Shown: positions 41,880 through 52,099 of the stretch, one piece after another
Layout: every line of letters starts with the position of its first letter
Position numbering within the stretch: position 1 is the stretch's first letter
NCBI GenBank assembly: GCA_037951165.1
Contig: JBBDHG010000186.1
Span: 117,501 to 181,500, forward strand
Source: Lophius americanus
Lineage: Eukaryota > Chordata > Actinopteri > Lophiiformes > Lophiidae
Direction: 5' to 3'
DNA length: 64,000 nucleotides
Made by a program: the position numbers and the translations under genes
Notes under the pieces: generated by a model
Seen by the model: the letters and a program-made list of their open reading frames with translations, nothing else
Database searches by the model: none
What the model was told of the DNA's origin: nothing

Positions 41880-42280
41880 GAAGAAAACTTTATTTATTAA
41901 ACACATTTCAGCAACAGGGCGGTTCAAAGTGCTTTACACAAACAATCAAGAACAGGGCGAATGCAGAAGAACATTAAGGCAAAGTTAGAAACGGATTGAA
42001 AAAATCAGTGAGGAAGATTTAAAAAAAAAGAAGAAAAACAAGCTTTGAAGAATAAAGAGAGAAAAAACAAATAAAAGTTGCAATAGAAGAAAATTAACTT
42101 CGATTGTTTTTGATCTTAACAGTATTCTACAGCAAAGCCATAAGAAAAAGATTTTAATCTAAAAATTTAAAAATGTAATAAAAAGCAGCAGCAAATAAAA
42201 AAGGTCATAAAAACGGCAGAAACATTTTCATTGCGTCTGTAAAGAGTTTAATGATTCCACCTGCCATTAAAGACGACCTC
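41880..42280. repeat. Common fish interspersed repeat (AAAGTGCTTTACA type)
   Basis: CTTTATTTATTAAACACATT, GGTTCAAAGTGCTTTACA, a long A-rich stretch, ACAGCAAAGCCATAAGAAAAAG and CACCTGCCA follow the order of a repeat widespread in fish, whose consensus carries TTATTTATATAGCACATTT and CAAAGTGCTTTACA. I do not know its class. Confidence 0.55.
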
Positions 42281-42284
42281 TCCG

Positions 42285-43000
42285 ATGTAAAAAAAAAAAG
42301 GGCATCGAATGTCATTTAAGTTATTAATCATCTGGTTGTTTTGTTATTTACGATACTTTTTAGAATTTTATTCATTTGAATCCTCAAATGCTGAAACGAA
42401 CGATTTTATTTCGCGCACTTGAACGCCCCATTACTCTGGCGGACTCCTTCCTGCCGTGACCGACAGCGGGGTAAGTTTACGGTTCCAGGCTCTGCCTTCT
42501 TATTCTGACGTTAATTCACAACCAAACAACCTTTTATTTGCGTGAAATCATATGTTACGCGTCTCTAATGTATCGTAAGTGTTGGTTAATACAGCGAAAA
42601 TGATTGAGTCAGCAGATTACGTTATGTCGCTAAGCTAACATTAGCTAGAAGCTAACAGCAATGTTAATAATTATATATTTTTTCATGTGCTGTTCTGTTA
42701 GAGGCTAATCATAACAGCAGAACTGACCATCATCAGCAAACTTGTGGATCATTTGGAATATAAACTAAATCTGTAAAATTATATTTTTTAAATCTTATTT
42801 TTCAAATTATATTTTTCACTGCGTCTTTTTAGCAAATGCTGTGTGGCCCAATGCTAGCCTGTGGTTCCGTGGATGGATATTGCTCGTTTAACCGACTTAG
42901 ATTTAAGGGCCACTGAAGATTAAGATTAAGATTTACAATTTTATTCTACATCTCCCAAAACTCAGGGATCGTCTTCATCGATCTTCATCGTGGCCGCGTC
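42285..43000. other. Non-coding spacer
   Basis: Mixed DNA with a TTAGC cluster near 42630-42665. No gene. Confidence 0.4.
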
Positions 43001-43004
43001 CATT

Positions 43005-43142
43005 TGTTTTAACGCCATAACTCAAAACCAAATACATGGATCTTTTTCAAATTTTATACCTACATGGAGCTCAATGTGAGGAAGAACTGGAGTTATTTTG
43101 GGAAAAAGTCAGTTGAATGTTTTCGACACTAAGGGAGGGGCT
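43005..43142 (+). repeat. Interspersed repeat R, copy 3
   Basis: AACGCCATAACTCAAAACC, TTTTCAAATTTTATACCTAC, CAATGTGAGGAAGAACTGG and TTTCGACACTAAGGGAGGGG, collinear with copies 1, 2 and 4. Confidence 0.78.
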
Positions 43143-43299
43143 CGTAAAAAGTCGTAAAAATGCGTTGCACTAATAAAAAGTAGATTGATCTCAATTACTC
43201 CAATGTTTACGTTCTCCATTCCAACTTCTGCTAACGTTTGGACCTCCGGAATCTTCTTCTGAGCAAGAGGAAGATATGAATTAAGATCCAGCAATTTCT

Positions 43300-44355
43300 G
43301 TCAGGTGTTTTACAGTTGGCTGATGATGTCACACGCTGAGGACAAGGTGACAGCGTCCCTCATCTGACGTATGAAGCATCCGTCGTCTTTTCTAAACCGC
43401 GCTGGTTAAAAACGTCCGACACATCGCCAACACGCTCTTCTAATACGCCCATGTGATTCATTTTAAACATCCCAGGTGCTTTGCGGCGTTTAGCCAAACA
43501 AGGAAAAAGGCGATGAGGTCACAGAATCTGCACACATCACGCATCATCTCTGGTCTCCTGCAATTTGGGCTAAAAAAGTAAAGGTCATCCACGTTGGTCC
43601 GATTGCGCTCGACAAATTCTAAAGAGGCTCAGTGGTCACGCCGAATGTATTCCCCGCAACATAATTAGCCCCCTCAATTCCCCGTGGTTGCTTGATAAGC
43701 ACCACCCCTTCCCCTAAAATGCCTTTCACCTCTGCTCGCTCTCCTTCCCTTCCCCTCTCGCCGCTCTGTCACACGTTGTCGCTGCCCTAAACTTGCTGCA
43801 GATGCGGCGGCTGATGCATAAATTAGTCATCAACATTAGCATTAGCCGGCGCGTGGCACCCGGTGCCAACTGCTCTCCGAACGGCCATAAAAGGTCATGT
43901 TTTGATGACTGAATGCCACACAGGCACCTTGGCTCCCCGGAGAAGGGTTCCCCAGGTGCACGTGAAAGGTTAAAAATTACCTACCCGCCGCCGCCTGTCT
44001 GTGGCGAAGGAAATAATTAGGGGGTTTTTAGGGAGCGGCAGAATGGCTGGCTGTCAGATGACAGAGCGTTACCTAATGGTCGTATCTGGGGAAGAGTCAA
44101 CCGGCCTGTCATTCTCCTGACAGGACAAATGAGCATAATGGTGGCAGGGAAATGTGCGCCCGCTGCCCCCCCCCCCCCTCTTTTCCAAGCAGGAGGTGGG
44201 GGGGTGGCGGCGCCTGAGCAGAATAACACAAGGACGTTAACCTTTTCCATAAATCTGTTAACACGTGTATGAGTGCTGTTTAAAAGTGAGGCTTGATGAT
44301 CCCCTCCTTCTCCGCCGATGGGGGGGCCTGTCGGGGGCGCCTTCCTGAATTTGTT
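43300..44355. promoter_or_regulatory. Longest strong CNE-like block (about 1 kb)
   Basis: Continuous unique sequence with TAATTAG at 43662-43668 and 44014-44020, GGTTGCTTGATAAGCACC, CAACATTAGCATTAGCC and ATGAGCATAATGG. Only a C-run at 44168-44177 is repetitive. The 115-codon minus-strand frame 44017-44364 overlaps it without a domain; the gap-free motif density fits an enhancer cluster better than an exon. Confidence 0.45.
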
Positions 44356-44359
44356 TGCA

Positions 44360-44620
44360 TACATTTTGGTTCTATTGCTGCATCATGTCGAAACAAAAGA
44401 CGCGTTAGAGTTTAGGAGGATATGCAGTTAAACTTAACCGCGGTTTAAAGCTGGGCTTAAGTCTACGACTTTAGAGTCGTGGCCGTTTGACTTAAACTCG
44501 CCACGAACGATCGGTCTCCCTACTGCAGCCCTCCTCCCCCTCCGATCAATGCCCACTGAACGGCAGGTTAGCCCCCCATGATGGGCTGCTTTACTGTAAT
44601 TTAGTCATGTGATCTCCTTG
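44360..44620. other. Unique spacer
   Basis: Contains TTAACCGCGGTTTAAAG, a near-palindrome at about 44436. No gene. Confidence 0.35.
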
Positions 44621-44622
44621 TT

Positions 44623-45065
44623 TTGGCTGTTCTTCTAGGGGCCACGGCGGATCAGCTGTTCACTTGTCCTCTGCATCTTAACCAATCACACCAACCAACT
44701 GCATGTCCTCTCTCCCCACATCCAGAAATCTACTCCTTGCTCCTCCCCGTCTTCTCCTGCCTACAGCTCCATCTCCAGCATCCTTCTACCAGTAGATCCA
44801 CTATCCCTCCTCTTCTTCACGGGTCAGAACCATCTCAGTCTGTCCTCTCTGACTTTGTCTCCAAGACGTCTCACCTGGACTGTCCCTTTGATGTCTCCTT
44901 TCTAATCCTGTCCTTCCTCTCACTCCCAGAGAACATCTGAACATCTTCATCTCTGCCTCCTGTCTTCTGGTCAGAACCACCGTCTCTGAACCTCCATCTT
45001 GAAAACCATTCCCTTCACTCCTGCTGCTCCTCTTCTGTCACAGATAACTCCTCACACCCTTCTCC
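44623..45065 (-). mobile_element. RTE-like LINE, 3' end of ORF and tail
   Basis: Read on the minus strand: GAGTTATCTGTGACAGAAG, GGTTCAGAGACGGTGGTTCT, GACCAGAAGACAGGAGGCAG, GATGTTCTCTGGGAGTGAG, AGGACAGGATTAGAAAGG, GTTGGTTGGTGTGATTGG and GATCCGCCGTGGCCCCTAG followed by AGAACAGCC. This is the order at the end of a fish RTE-type reverse transcriptase and its 3' UTR (canonical GCTGTGGCGACCCCTAAAGG). Frames are broken. A plus-strand frame (44623-44940) is an antisense shadow. Confidence 0.75.
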
Positions 45066-45069
45066 ACCC

Positions 45070-45395
45070 TGCATGCACTGACGCTGCTCGTCGCTCTGAA
45101 CCCTGAGGTTTCCCGTGAAGATTCTCAGATTCCCCTCCTGTTGAGGTTGGAGTGTCCTTCTCCTGCAGTACTCTGGAACAACCAGCAGGGGATTCCGTTG
45201 CATCTGGACGGAAATGTCTGCAGAAATAAGATCATTTCTCGCTGAAATGGAGTCATTTTATAGCGGATCAGAACTCAGGTGGATCCTGGATTAGCTGTGT
45301 TTGTTTCTCACACCTCTGAGGTGCTCTTTACCTCTGCTGCTGCTGCTGCGCCGTCTAATCCTTCCTGCCTCGCATCCTGCACGCTAACAAACAGA
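45070..45395. other. Non-coding spacer
   Basis: Includes a (CTG)n patch near 45337-45350. Nothing else recognised. Confidence 0.35.
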
Positions 45396-45516
45396 GGGGT
45401 TATTAACACAACAAACTTAAGCGCCCTGTATAAATAATGCGTTCACACGAATGCAGAACGGCTCGGCTGACACCGTTCAGGCAGCGCCGCCAACATCTGT
45501 TTATGAGCACTTTGCC

Positions 45517-45540
45517 TAATGATATCATCCGATATCATTA
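45517..45540. promoter_or_regulatory. Inverted TAATGATATC pair
   Basis: Perfect 10-bp inverted repeat with a 4-base spacer; each arm carries TAAT plus GATATC. Confidence 0.4.
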
Positions 45541-45619
45541 ACTGTGGCAGTGTGCGCCGCAGCAGCAGGTGCAGCTGTTCATCCACCCCACCTCCACCCG
45601 CCCCACACCTCCCCAACTG

Positions 45620-45639
45620 CACACACACACACACACACT
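45620..45639. repeat. (CA)10
   Basis: Short pure CA run. Confidence 0.93.
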
Positions 45640-46211
45640 CTTCCAGAGACTTTCACAGTCTCTTACAGCACCAACCCTCCCTCCTCCCCTCCTCCCCCAC
45701 GACAACAATCGCCAAACCGCTCATTAGGACAATTTTCCTCAACAAAAAAAGCGCCCCCTATGATTTCAATCTGTATATCACCTGTAATTGTAGTTTTTAG
45801 CGGCAGCCTGATTCCATACATTTAGCCGCAGTAAATGCAACTGCGGGCGCGAGCGCTGATAGCACGCCTCTCAGCGAGGCCGCCAGCTGCAGAGGCTGTT
45901 TTTTGATGGCGTTGGACGCTTCCTCCGATTCTGGTTTTCTCTGTTTAGATGCAGGAAATTATTGAAATTATTATTTCTGGCAGCGACCGACAGAGGCCGC
46001 CTCCTCTTCCTGACCGGAAAGACCACGTTCTGGGTCTTTGCAGGTATTTCGGAGCCTGATCCGATTGTAGGCTTCTGTAATTAGTCAGATGGTCGATTGA
46101 ATGTTGTGAAACACGGAGAGTTCTGTTGCGGTTGAACTGTGACCCGAGGCGGCGTCAGCGTTTATAGATCCAGAACAAACAATACATGAGGTAAAAGCGA
46201 CACATTTCAAC

Positions 46212-46575
46212 ACTTCTTGTTTGCAATGGTGATGGACAGGCTGACAGAGGAGGTCAGCAGGAGTCTCCCTGGACTATGACGTTGGTGGAGGATATTCTCA
46301 TCTGTAGTGGGAGCAGTTGGAGGAGAACAAGGAGAGGTGGAGGTATGCGCTGGGGAGAAGAGGAATGAAGGTCATTGGCAGCGAGACGGAATACATGTGT
46401 GTGAAAGAAAGGGAGTCAGGAGGAGGTGAGGATGAAGGAGTAGAGGTGGAGAAGATAAGGTGGTTCTGAGCAGAAGACAGGAGGCGGAGCTGAAGATGTT
46501 CAGATGTTCTCTGGGAGTGAGGAGGAAGGACAGGATTAGAAAGGATGACATCAGAGGGACAGGTAACATAACGCA
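46212..46575 (+). mobile_element. RTE-like LINE reverse-transcriptase fragment, internally deleted
   Basis: Plus strand: ATGGACAGGCTGACAGAGG, GAGTCTCCCTGGACTATGAC, AGGTGGAGGTATGCGCTGG, GAATACATGTGTGTGAAAG and GAGGTGGAGAAGATAAGG, then it jumps to GCAGAAGACAGGAGGCGGAG and GATGTTCTCTGGGAGTGAG. These are successive blocks of the RTE-type RT (thumb region) with about 250 bp missing in between. Frameshifts and stops throughout. The GATGTTCAGATGTTCTC variant is shared with the minus-strand copy at 44623. Confidence 0.78.
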
Positions 46576-46599
46576 GAAAAAAGCTGTAATTGGTCAGTC

Positions 46600-46900
46600 A
46601 GTGGTTTAAAGTGTGCTTGATTTGCCTTGCAGTGGAGTGTTCTGTGGTTATAACTTATTAAAGTAATATTGATTAGCTAACATTAGAACGTCTACAGCAG
46701 CAGCGAATAAAAGCATATCTGCAGAAGCAGCTAGCATTAGCTCAGCAGCAGCTAATGTATACATATCTGCAGCAGGAGGTAACATTAGCACCTTAGCAAC
46801 AGCTAATTCTAGCATATCTGCACTAGCTAATATAAGCATGTCTGCAGAAACGGCTAATGTTAGCATGTCTGCAGCTAATCTGCATCCAAGACTGGGCCCA
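46600..46900. repeat. Degenerate AGCTAATGTTAGCATGTCTGCAG-type minisatellite
   Basis: GCATATCTGCAG or GCATGTCTGCAG anchors recur from about 46700 to 46872 with GCTAAT/TTAGC between them (spacings roughly 24-51 bp). The Leu/Ala minus-strand frame 46648-46866 is an artefact. Confidence 0.75.
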
Positions 46901-47370
46901 TTTGTAGAACATCGGTACTCACCAGTACAAATGCTGAAACTTTTGAAAGATTTATTTTACTTTATATGTTGAAATTGGAGACAACCTAGAAAAAATCTAT
47001 CTGTAGCTGATGTTTCACCTTCAGTGAGTTTTGATATGTTTGTTAAATATTATTAATATTAATATTTTTGACACAATAATCGAGAGAAAACGACCCAGTT
47101 CTGGTTGGTGCTGGATGTCTTTACACCTGTTGGTTCTGATTAATCTTTCATAAATACTAATCATAAAAAATGTGAGTCCAAACATCCTGGTTTCACTCCT
47201 CCTTCTTTGAAAGAGTAAACATCCTTCCTTCTTCTGCAAAGCTGAGATTCCTCTGACAGCTCCGCCCAGAGACCAGCCTGTTGGCGCCGAGAGGAGGAGT
47301 TTGATTTGCGGGCAAAGACCCCGACACTGAACCCGCTCTGAGCGCCGAGGACCAGCTGGGAATACACACC
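46900..47370. other. Non-coding spacer
   Basis: No gene. Minus-strand frames (47021-47422, 47161-47532) are anchored in the CA array. Confidence 0.4.
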
Positions 47371-47372
47371 GA

Positions 47373-47373
<1 letters not shown>

Positions 47374-47423
<50 letters not shown>
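47374..47423. repeat. (CA)25 microsatellite
   Basis: Pure CA run. Confidence 0.97.
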
Positions 47424-47424
<1 letters not shown>

Positions 47425-47930
47425 GGAGTTAATGCTGTAGTGGCTGTTAACGCTCAAGAAACGCCAGATCAAATGTATCCGAACGTGAGAAAACACACAT
47501 GTGCACAACAAACACACACTCCTCTTCCTCATCCTCCCAGCTGTTCTCTAAATGTTCATTACACCAGACACCGGGGGAGCTTACACCACCTCCTCCTCCA
47601 TCTCCTCCATCCAGCAGCCGAGCGATTTCCCCACCAGGAGGCTGAGTGAAGCGGCTGACCTGAGGTGCTGGGTGACCCGGGGTTAGGGGTCCAGAGAGGG
47701 CCGCTGCTCCGGGCCCGTTGGCTGGGCTCTTCCTCCCCAGTTCCCTTACTTCCCTCAGCTCTTTGAGCAGCACTTCTCAGGATGGGCAGAGACAGCAACG
47801 GCCCAGGGACAACTGGCCGAGGAGCGGCGAGAGAGGAGAATTAAAACTCCTCCACAGTCGAGATGTTCGGGTAACTTTGTGTCAAGTCGACAGGAAAGGG
47901 GCGGGATCTTTAACGGACCAGTACCGGCCT
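47425..47930. other. Unique DNA, no gene established
   Basis: Overlapping frames on both strands (47440-47798) in different registers without domains. Confidence 0.3.
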
Positions 47931-47934
47931 TGTC

Positions 47935-48228
47935 AAAAAACCTTGGATGGATTGAAATCCATCAGTCTGGGAAGAGTTCAAAAGCTGTTTCCTAGGTTCT
48001 GAGACTCCACAGATCCAGAGCTGGTCTCATCATCTACACGTGGAGAAGACCTGGAACCATAGAGAACCTTCACGAAGTGGACCTCCTACCAAAATCCCTC
48101 CTAGAACACGCTGATGGTTCTCAGGAGGTCACAGAAGATCCAAAGAGAACAGAGACCTGCAGACCTCTCCCATCTCAGTAAAGGTCAGAGGTCATGGCTC
48201 CACTACACCACTCAGAACACTATGAAGG
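47935..48228 (+). mobile_element. Tc1-type relic (family B), N-terminal transposase part
   Basis: Plus strand: ATTGAAATCCATCAGTCTGG, CTGAGACTCCACAGATCCAG, GGAACCATAGAGAACCTTC, GAGGTCACAGAAGATCC, GACCTGCAGACCTCTCC and CATCTCAGTAAAGGTCAGAG. It is collinear with the minus-strand copy at 29019 over its N-terminal half. Truncated on the right, where LINE sequence follows directly. Confidence 0.75.
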
Positions 48229-48345
48229 ACTTTGAGGACTGGTGTGAGGTCCATCACTTTCAGATCAACACCAGCAAAACAAAGGAGCTGGTGATTGACC
48301 TCTGCAGGAGGTCTTCACAGAACCCACCGGTGAACGTCAGCAAAG
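48226..48345 (+). mobile_element. LINE (L2/CR1-like) reverse-transcriptase fragment
   Basis: Plus-strand translation FEDWCEVHHFQINTSKTKEL continuing VIDLCRRSSQNPPVNV. The pattern F..WC..N.L.LN.SKTKE.V.DFRR is the conserved RT segment after the YADD block in L2/Rex/CR1-type fish LINEs. About 40 codons survive, in the same frame as the preceding Tc1 piece by chance (frame 48114-48398). Confidence 0.7.
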
Positions 48346-48349
48346 TTCT

Positions 48350-49015
48350 GAAACCCAGAACTTTGCTACCTCACTACACAACATGTGTGTTTGTCTAATT
48401 GCACTATTGCGTATCTACACAATAATTTTTGTCTCTAACTGGACCATTTGAATTCATATTTATATTGGACCCAGAGTCCAAGTCCTCCGAGCCAAATGAC
48501 CCAAACGCTCTTTCCTCTCCGACTCTTTGGCCTCAACAGAACAACGGATGAATGACAATCTTTTAAATCTCTCTTAAAGATAAAACAGAAAATCTGCTCC
48601 AGGAACCAAAATGCAAGAGAGAGGCGGTTCTAACCGGGTCGTGATTCTGGCTCACCAACAGATTCAAAGGTTTAACAGCCTCGGAGTCTGACTGGACTCT
48701 GACTGCGGCTTTAAGGCCCGCTTTAGCAAAGTGACTAAGACCGCATTAATTCATTTCAGACACGGTGTCAAAGTGACGCCTTTCTTAACGGAGCTGGATG
48801 CTTGAGGCCATCAGAACCGCTGTGGCCTCCATGTTGTCGGGTCATGGCGCGAGACCCTGGACCTCCATGCACAGAACTAACTCCACTATGTTTCACTGTG
48901 TAACAAAAATAACGTGACCCTTCGTCCAGAATAAGAACCAAAGAATGTTTCTGCGTCTGACGTTGAAGGTTCACTTCCTGCATCATCCCGCCTGAACTTC
49001 CTGCTGCTTCACGTT
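48350..49015. other. Unique DNA after LINE scrap
   Basis: TGCACTATTGCGTATCTACA near 48401 may be LINE 3' remains. 48460-49015 is unique with no convincing frame. Confidence 0.35.
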
Positions 49016-49019
49016 CCTC

Positions 49020-49840
49020 CGCTGCAGATTCCAGACCCGCTGGTCGTGCTGATTGATTCAGATTCCTGCAGAAGCAGATGAAGACTTTAAATGAGAGGCG
49101 GGGGGTGGGGGGGTCTGCACCTGAGGAAACGTCTACCGGCTGAGGTCGCGTGAGGAGAGGAGCGTCAGGCGCTTTGTTGTTCCTCTTTCACCAGGAAATG
49201 ACACGTTTAGGATTTATTAAGATAAGAAACGGTCCTCAAATAGTGAATCTGTGGAGGCCTCGCTGGAGATGTGCTCATTACTCTGTAGCCCCCGGCTATG
49301 TTCCCCCTGCCCCCCGCTCTGAATGCTCTCTCTCTCTCTCTCTCTTCCCCCCCCCCGTCTGTATTTACTGCCTGACGCCGTCGTGTCGCAGCAGTTCCTT
49401 CAAAGCTGCGACCGTGATTCGGGCTCCCAGCAGGTGCCGCTCCGATGTCTGTTCAATTATTAAAGCGAGGGCCACATGGATGCATTACAGCGGCGGCAGC
49501 CATTAGATAAAAGGTGACGCCTCTCTGCCTCCTCTCTTGTTGTGTCGTTTTCTTTTATTCATCAGCCCTCTTGTATTTTTGCCTTTTTGGAAATATTAAA
49601 GGGCCGTTTGTTCCCTTTCAGCGTCGCGGTTACGAGCTTTCCTGATCTTTTTGATTCCCTCTTGTCAAACCGAGGGCATTTCCGCTCCTTGAAGCTCCCC
49701 AGACTCGTTTTTAACTACCCGCCGGCCCCCCCGCCGGCCCCCCCACCAGCCCGATCTAACCATGAAAACGGCTGGCGTATTGATAAATAAATCATTGAGG
49801 TGGACATAAAGTTAATCCTCAACACAATCGCTCCCAACAG
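49020..49840. promoter_or_regulatory. Strong CNE-like block
   Basis: AGGATTTATTAAGATAAG, TCCTCAAATAGTGAATCTG, TGTTCAATTATTAAAGCGAG, CACATGGATGCATTACAGCG, GCCATTAGATAAAAGGTGAC and GGAAATATTAAAGGGCCG. Continuous, unique, CpG-bearing. A (CT)n-poly(C) tract at 49325-49356 and a CCCCCCGCC tract near 49725 interrupt it. Plus frames 49150-49506 and 49542-49790 lack domains. Confidence 0.45.
49325..49356. repeat. (CT)n followed by poly(C)
   Basis: About ten CT then ten C. Confidence 0.9.
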
Positions 49841-50040
49841 TCTCTCTTCCGTCTCTTCGCCATGCCCTCAGATGTCGGCGCTTTTGATGACGCCGTAATG
49901 ACAGATCGACGCCTGAAACAAAGATGGCAGCCGAGAGCATCACATCCTTTTGTGGTGCAGTCAGTTTGTTCTTTCTTCTTCCTTCCTCATCCTCCCCTTT
50001 GACTTTACTTCTTCTGTGCGGGTCTGTCTGGACGGCCGTG
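49841..50040. other. Spacer
   Basis: Unique, with a TTCTTCCTTCCTC tract. No gene. Confidence 0.3.
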
Positions 50041-50190
50041 GTTAATCATGCAGACTCAAAGCAAGACAGTTGTGGGTTCAGATCCTCCTCTGGCTTTGGG
50101 GCCGTTCTGGGCAGAGGTTATATGTTCTCCTTGTGATTGTGTTGGTTCTGTCCGGGTTCCTGCTGAGGTCCAAAACTCGCCATAGATATA
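50041..50190 (+). repeat. Head of a tRNA-like teleost short interspersed repeat
   Basis: AGCAAGACAGTTGTGGGTTC, AGATCCTCCTCTGGC, TATATGTTCTCCTTGTGATT and GGTTCTGTCCGGGTTCCTG follow the canonical fish repeat (CAGCAAGAAGGTCGTGGGTTCGAATCC, GCATGTTCTCC, TGGGTTCTCTCCGGGTACTCC). GGTTCAGATCC resembles a decayed tRNA B box. The tail of the same repeat type is at 5640. Confidence 0.6.
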
Positions 50191-50860
50191 GTCTATTAGT
50201 CCAGGCAGTCCATTATATATTCTATGATGGCGTTGTTCACTGACTTCAGGGTTCGTAGCTAGCTCTGCGCTCCAGCTAGCTTTAGTCGCTTTTCTAACGC
50301 TAGCTTTTTGAAACTTGCTATGTGCCTTGGGGTGATTGAATTTGAAGTTTGTGATTAAGTTTGTTGTGCCGGTCATTTCCGTGATGTTTTCTCCACGGCT
50401 TATTTTGTCATTGGTGTTACAAATTGCGATCTTTCGGTTATCTGGAGTTTTTGGATTTACTTGCGTTGTTGGAGCGGTTGTAGCTCATGCTTGGTGCAAC
50501 CGGCTGAGTGAGGCTGTTTGGCTGTTTACATGTTTAATAAAACCAGGCCTCCCTACAACGATCGATTGGGGTTCCGGTAGTGGTTACCGTGGTTACCATG
50601 GCTACCTGTCAGTAGGTGGAAGTAGATGGGAGACAGGAATAAAAGTATTTTTTGATGTTTTCCGGGCTTTTCCGATAAGCTGGGAGGAGACACCAGAATA
50701 GCCCCTGAAATTACTGGAACAGTAGGAACTGGAAAGTGCCGTTGCAGAGAAGATGGTCTGGGTCACCCGATGGCTTTGCCGGCTGCCACCGTGACCCGAC
50801 CCGAAATGATGTTCTGACCCGAACATCAGAGGAAAACGCTCTCAGAAACACAAGGTTTAT
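50191..50860. other. Unique DNA with an unsupported 121-codon frame
   Basis: The frame 50336-50701 (plus) begins MNLKFVIKFVVPVISVMFSP and has a hydrophobic N-terminal half. It has no recognisable domain and poor codon-bias signal. GGTTACCGTGGTTACCATGG near 50581 is a small tandem. I do not call a gene. Confidence 0.3.
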
Positions 50861-50869
50861 GGTGAAAAC

Positions 50870-51270
50870 AAAAGTAGCATCACATGCAGCTCTTCACTCC
50901 CACACCATCTCGCCCCAACATCTCCTCCTCCTCCGCCTCTTCCTCCTCCGCCTCGTTTGATTCTTCACTGCTTTCTCCACTTGCCAACAATCCTAATTGC
51001 ACCCACAACTCTTTCCTTTCTTCCGTGCCACCAAATTCCTTGTGTGCTAATTAGGCACGCGAACCACGGTGGATGCCCTCCTGACAGGTGCTGCTGGCCT
51101 GCCGGGGTCGCGATCACACAACCGGAGCCACAGAGAGACGCTGGTGCTCACAGCATTAAAAATAAATGGAGAGAGGCGAATAACAAGAGAGGCAAGAGAT
51201 GTTAATTTCTCTGCTTCCATCTGTTATTACATGAGCACTGCCAACAACGAGCATCTCTGGACCAACGTCG
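50870..51270. promoter_or_regulatory. Strong CNE-like block
   Basis: CTTGTGTGCTAATTAGGCAC (TAATTAG at 51048-51054), GATCACACAACCGGAGCCAC, AAAATAAATGGAGAGAGGCG, ATAACAAGAGAGGC, GATGTTAATTTCTCTGC and CTGTTATTACATGAGCACTG are continuous without repeats. Best seen from 51000 to 51260. The plus-strand frame 51069-51530 (153 codons) crosses it without a domain. Confidence 0.45.
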
Positions 51271-51274
51271 AGGA

Positions 51275-51540
51275 AGACGGAGAGATGAAACCCAAGTCCT
51301 CCTGCATTGGAGAGGAATCCCCCAGGAGGAGATCAGACCAATGGAGAAGGTTTAGCAGAACCTGGTGTTGCTTCCGTGAAAATCACCAAATGCGTCTTGA
51401 TTGTTTGCTGGTTCCTGAGCTGGAGCCTCCAGAGAGCTGGAGACAAGTCTGCAGAAGAAGAGGGGTTCGTGGAGAACGCCAGACTTCTGGACCTGGACTA
51501 AGAATCAGTGGGTTCTTTCCAGATCCATGAACCACCTGAC
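51275..51540. other. Spacer
   Basis: Right part of an unsupported 153-codon frame. Nothing recognised. Confidence 0.3.
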
Positions 51541-52040
51541 AATGATTAGAGGACTTGATGCTAAACCCATGCTAAGCTAATTTCAGGTCACAGCTAATCT
51601 TAGCTACGGTAAGATCTAATAGCCAGTTTCAACTGTCATAGCTTTTGTTAACTAAGTTAAAATCATAGCTAAACATAGCTAGTTAAAGATATAATTTCTA
51701 TTAATTGCTCATTTAAGATCTGGTAGCTAATCTTAGCTAATTATTTAATCTCTCTTGGTTTAAATTAAATCGTTTAAGATAATATCCAAATTTATTTAAT
51801 CTAAGATCTCTAGATAGTTATTAGCTAATCTTCGCTCCCATAACTAGAGTTAACTAATTTATGCTCATTCTTTCTAAGCCTATTTCTCATCGCTAATGTT
51901 AGCTAACTTGAGCTCTCACAGAGAAAATTTGCTAATTGGCGCTAGCATCACTAAATGAGCTGGTTTCTGAGCTCATCGCTAACATTAGTTCATTTTCGCC
52001 GATTTCAGCTGTTTTTATTTTCCTTTAGCTGACATCAGGT
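51541..52040. repeat. GCTAATCTTAGCT-type degenerate repeat
   Basis: TTAGCTA, CTAATCTTAGC and TAGCTAA words recur across 500 bp without fixed period. Confidence 0.7.
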
Positions 52041-52099
52041 CAATATTGCCGGAACCATCTAGTTGCTGGTTCCTCTGACGTTTCCCTCGGGTTCCCGTC

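Larger units (their letters stand above)
45400..46015. promoter_or_regulatory. CNE-like block with inverted TAATGATATC pair
   Basis: TAATGATATC (45517-45526), ATCC, GATATCATTA (45531-45540) is a perfect dyad. Also ACATTTAGCCGCAGTAAATG near 45818 and GAAATTATTGAAATTATTAT near 45956. A CA array (45620-45639) and CT-rich tract lie between the two halves. Overlapping frames have no domain. Confidence 0.38.

Noticed and set aside
50068..50090. tRNA gene suggested by GGTTCAGATCC (B-box-like)
   Set aside because: No cloverleaf around it; it fits the head of a tRNA-derived short interspersed repeat.
50336..50701. 121-codon hydrophobic frame that could suggest a membrane protein
   Set aside because: No family, no splice or start context, follows a SINE-like repeat; composition alone explains the hydrophobicity.
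51069..51530. 153-codon plus-strand frame
   Set aside because: Overlaps a CNE-like block and another frame (51307-51501); no domain and weak codon signal.
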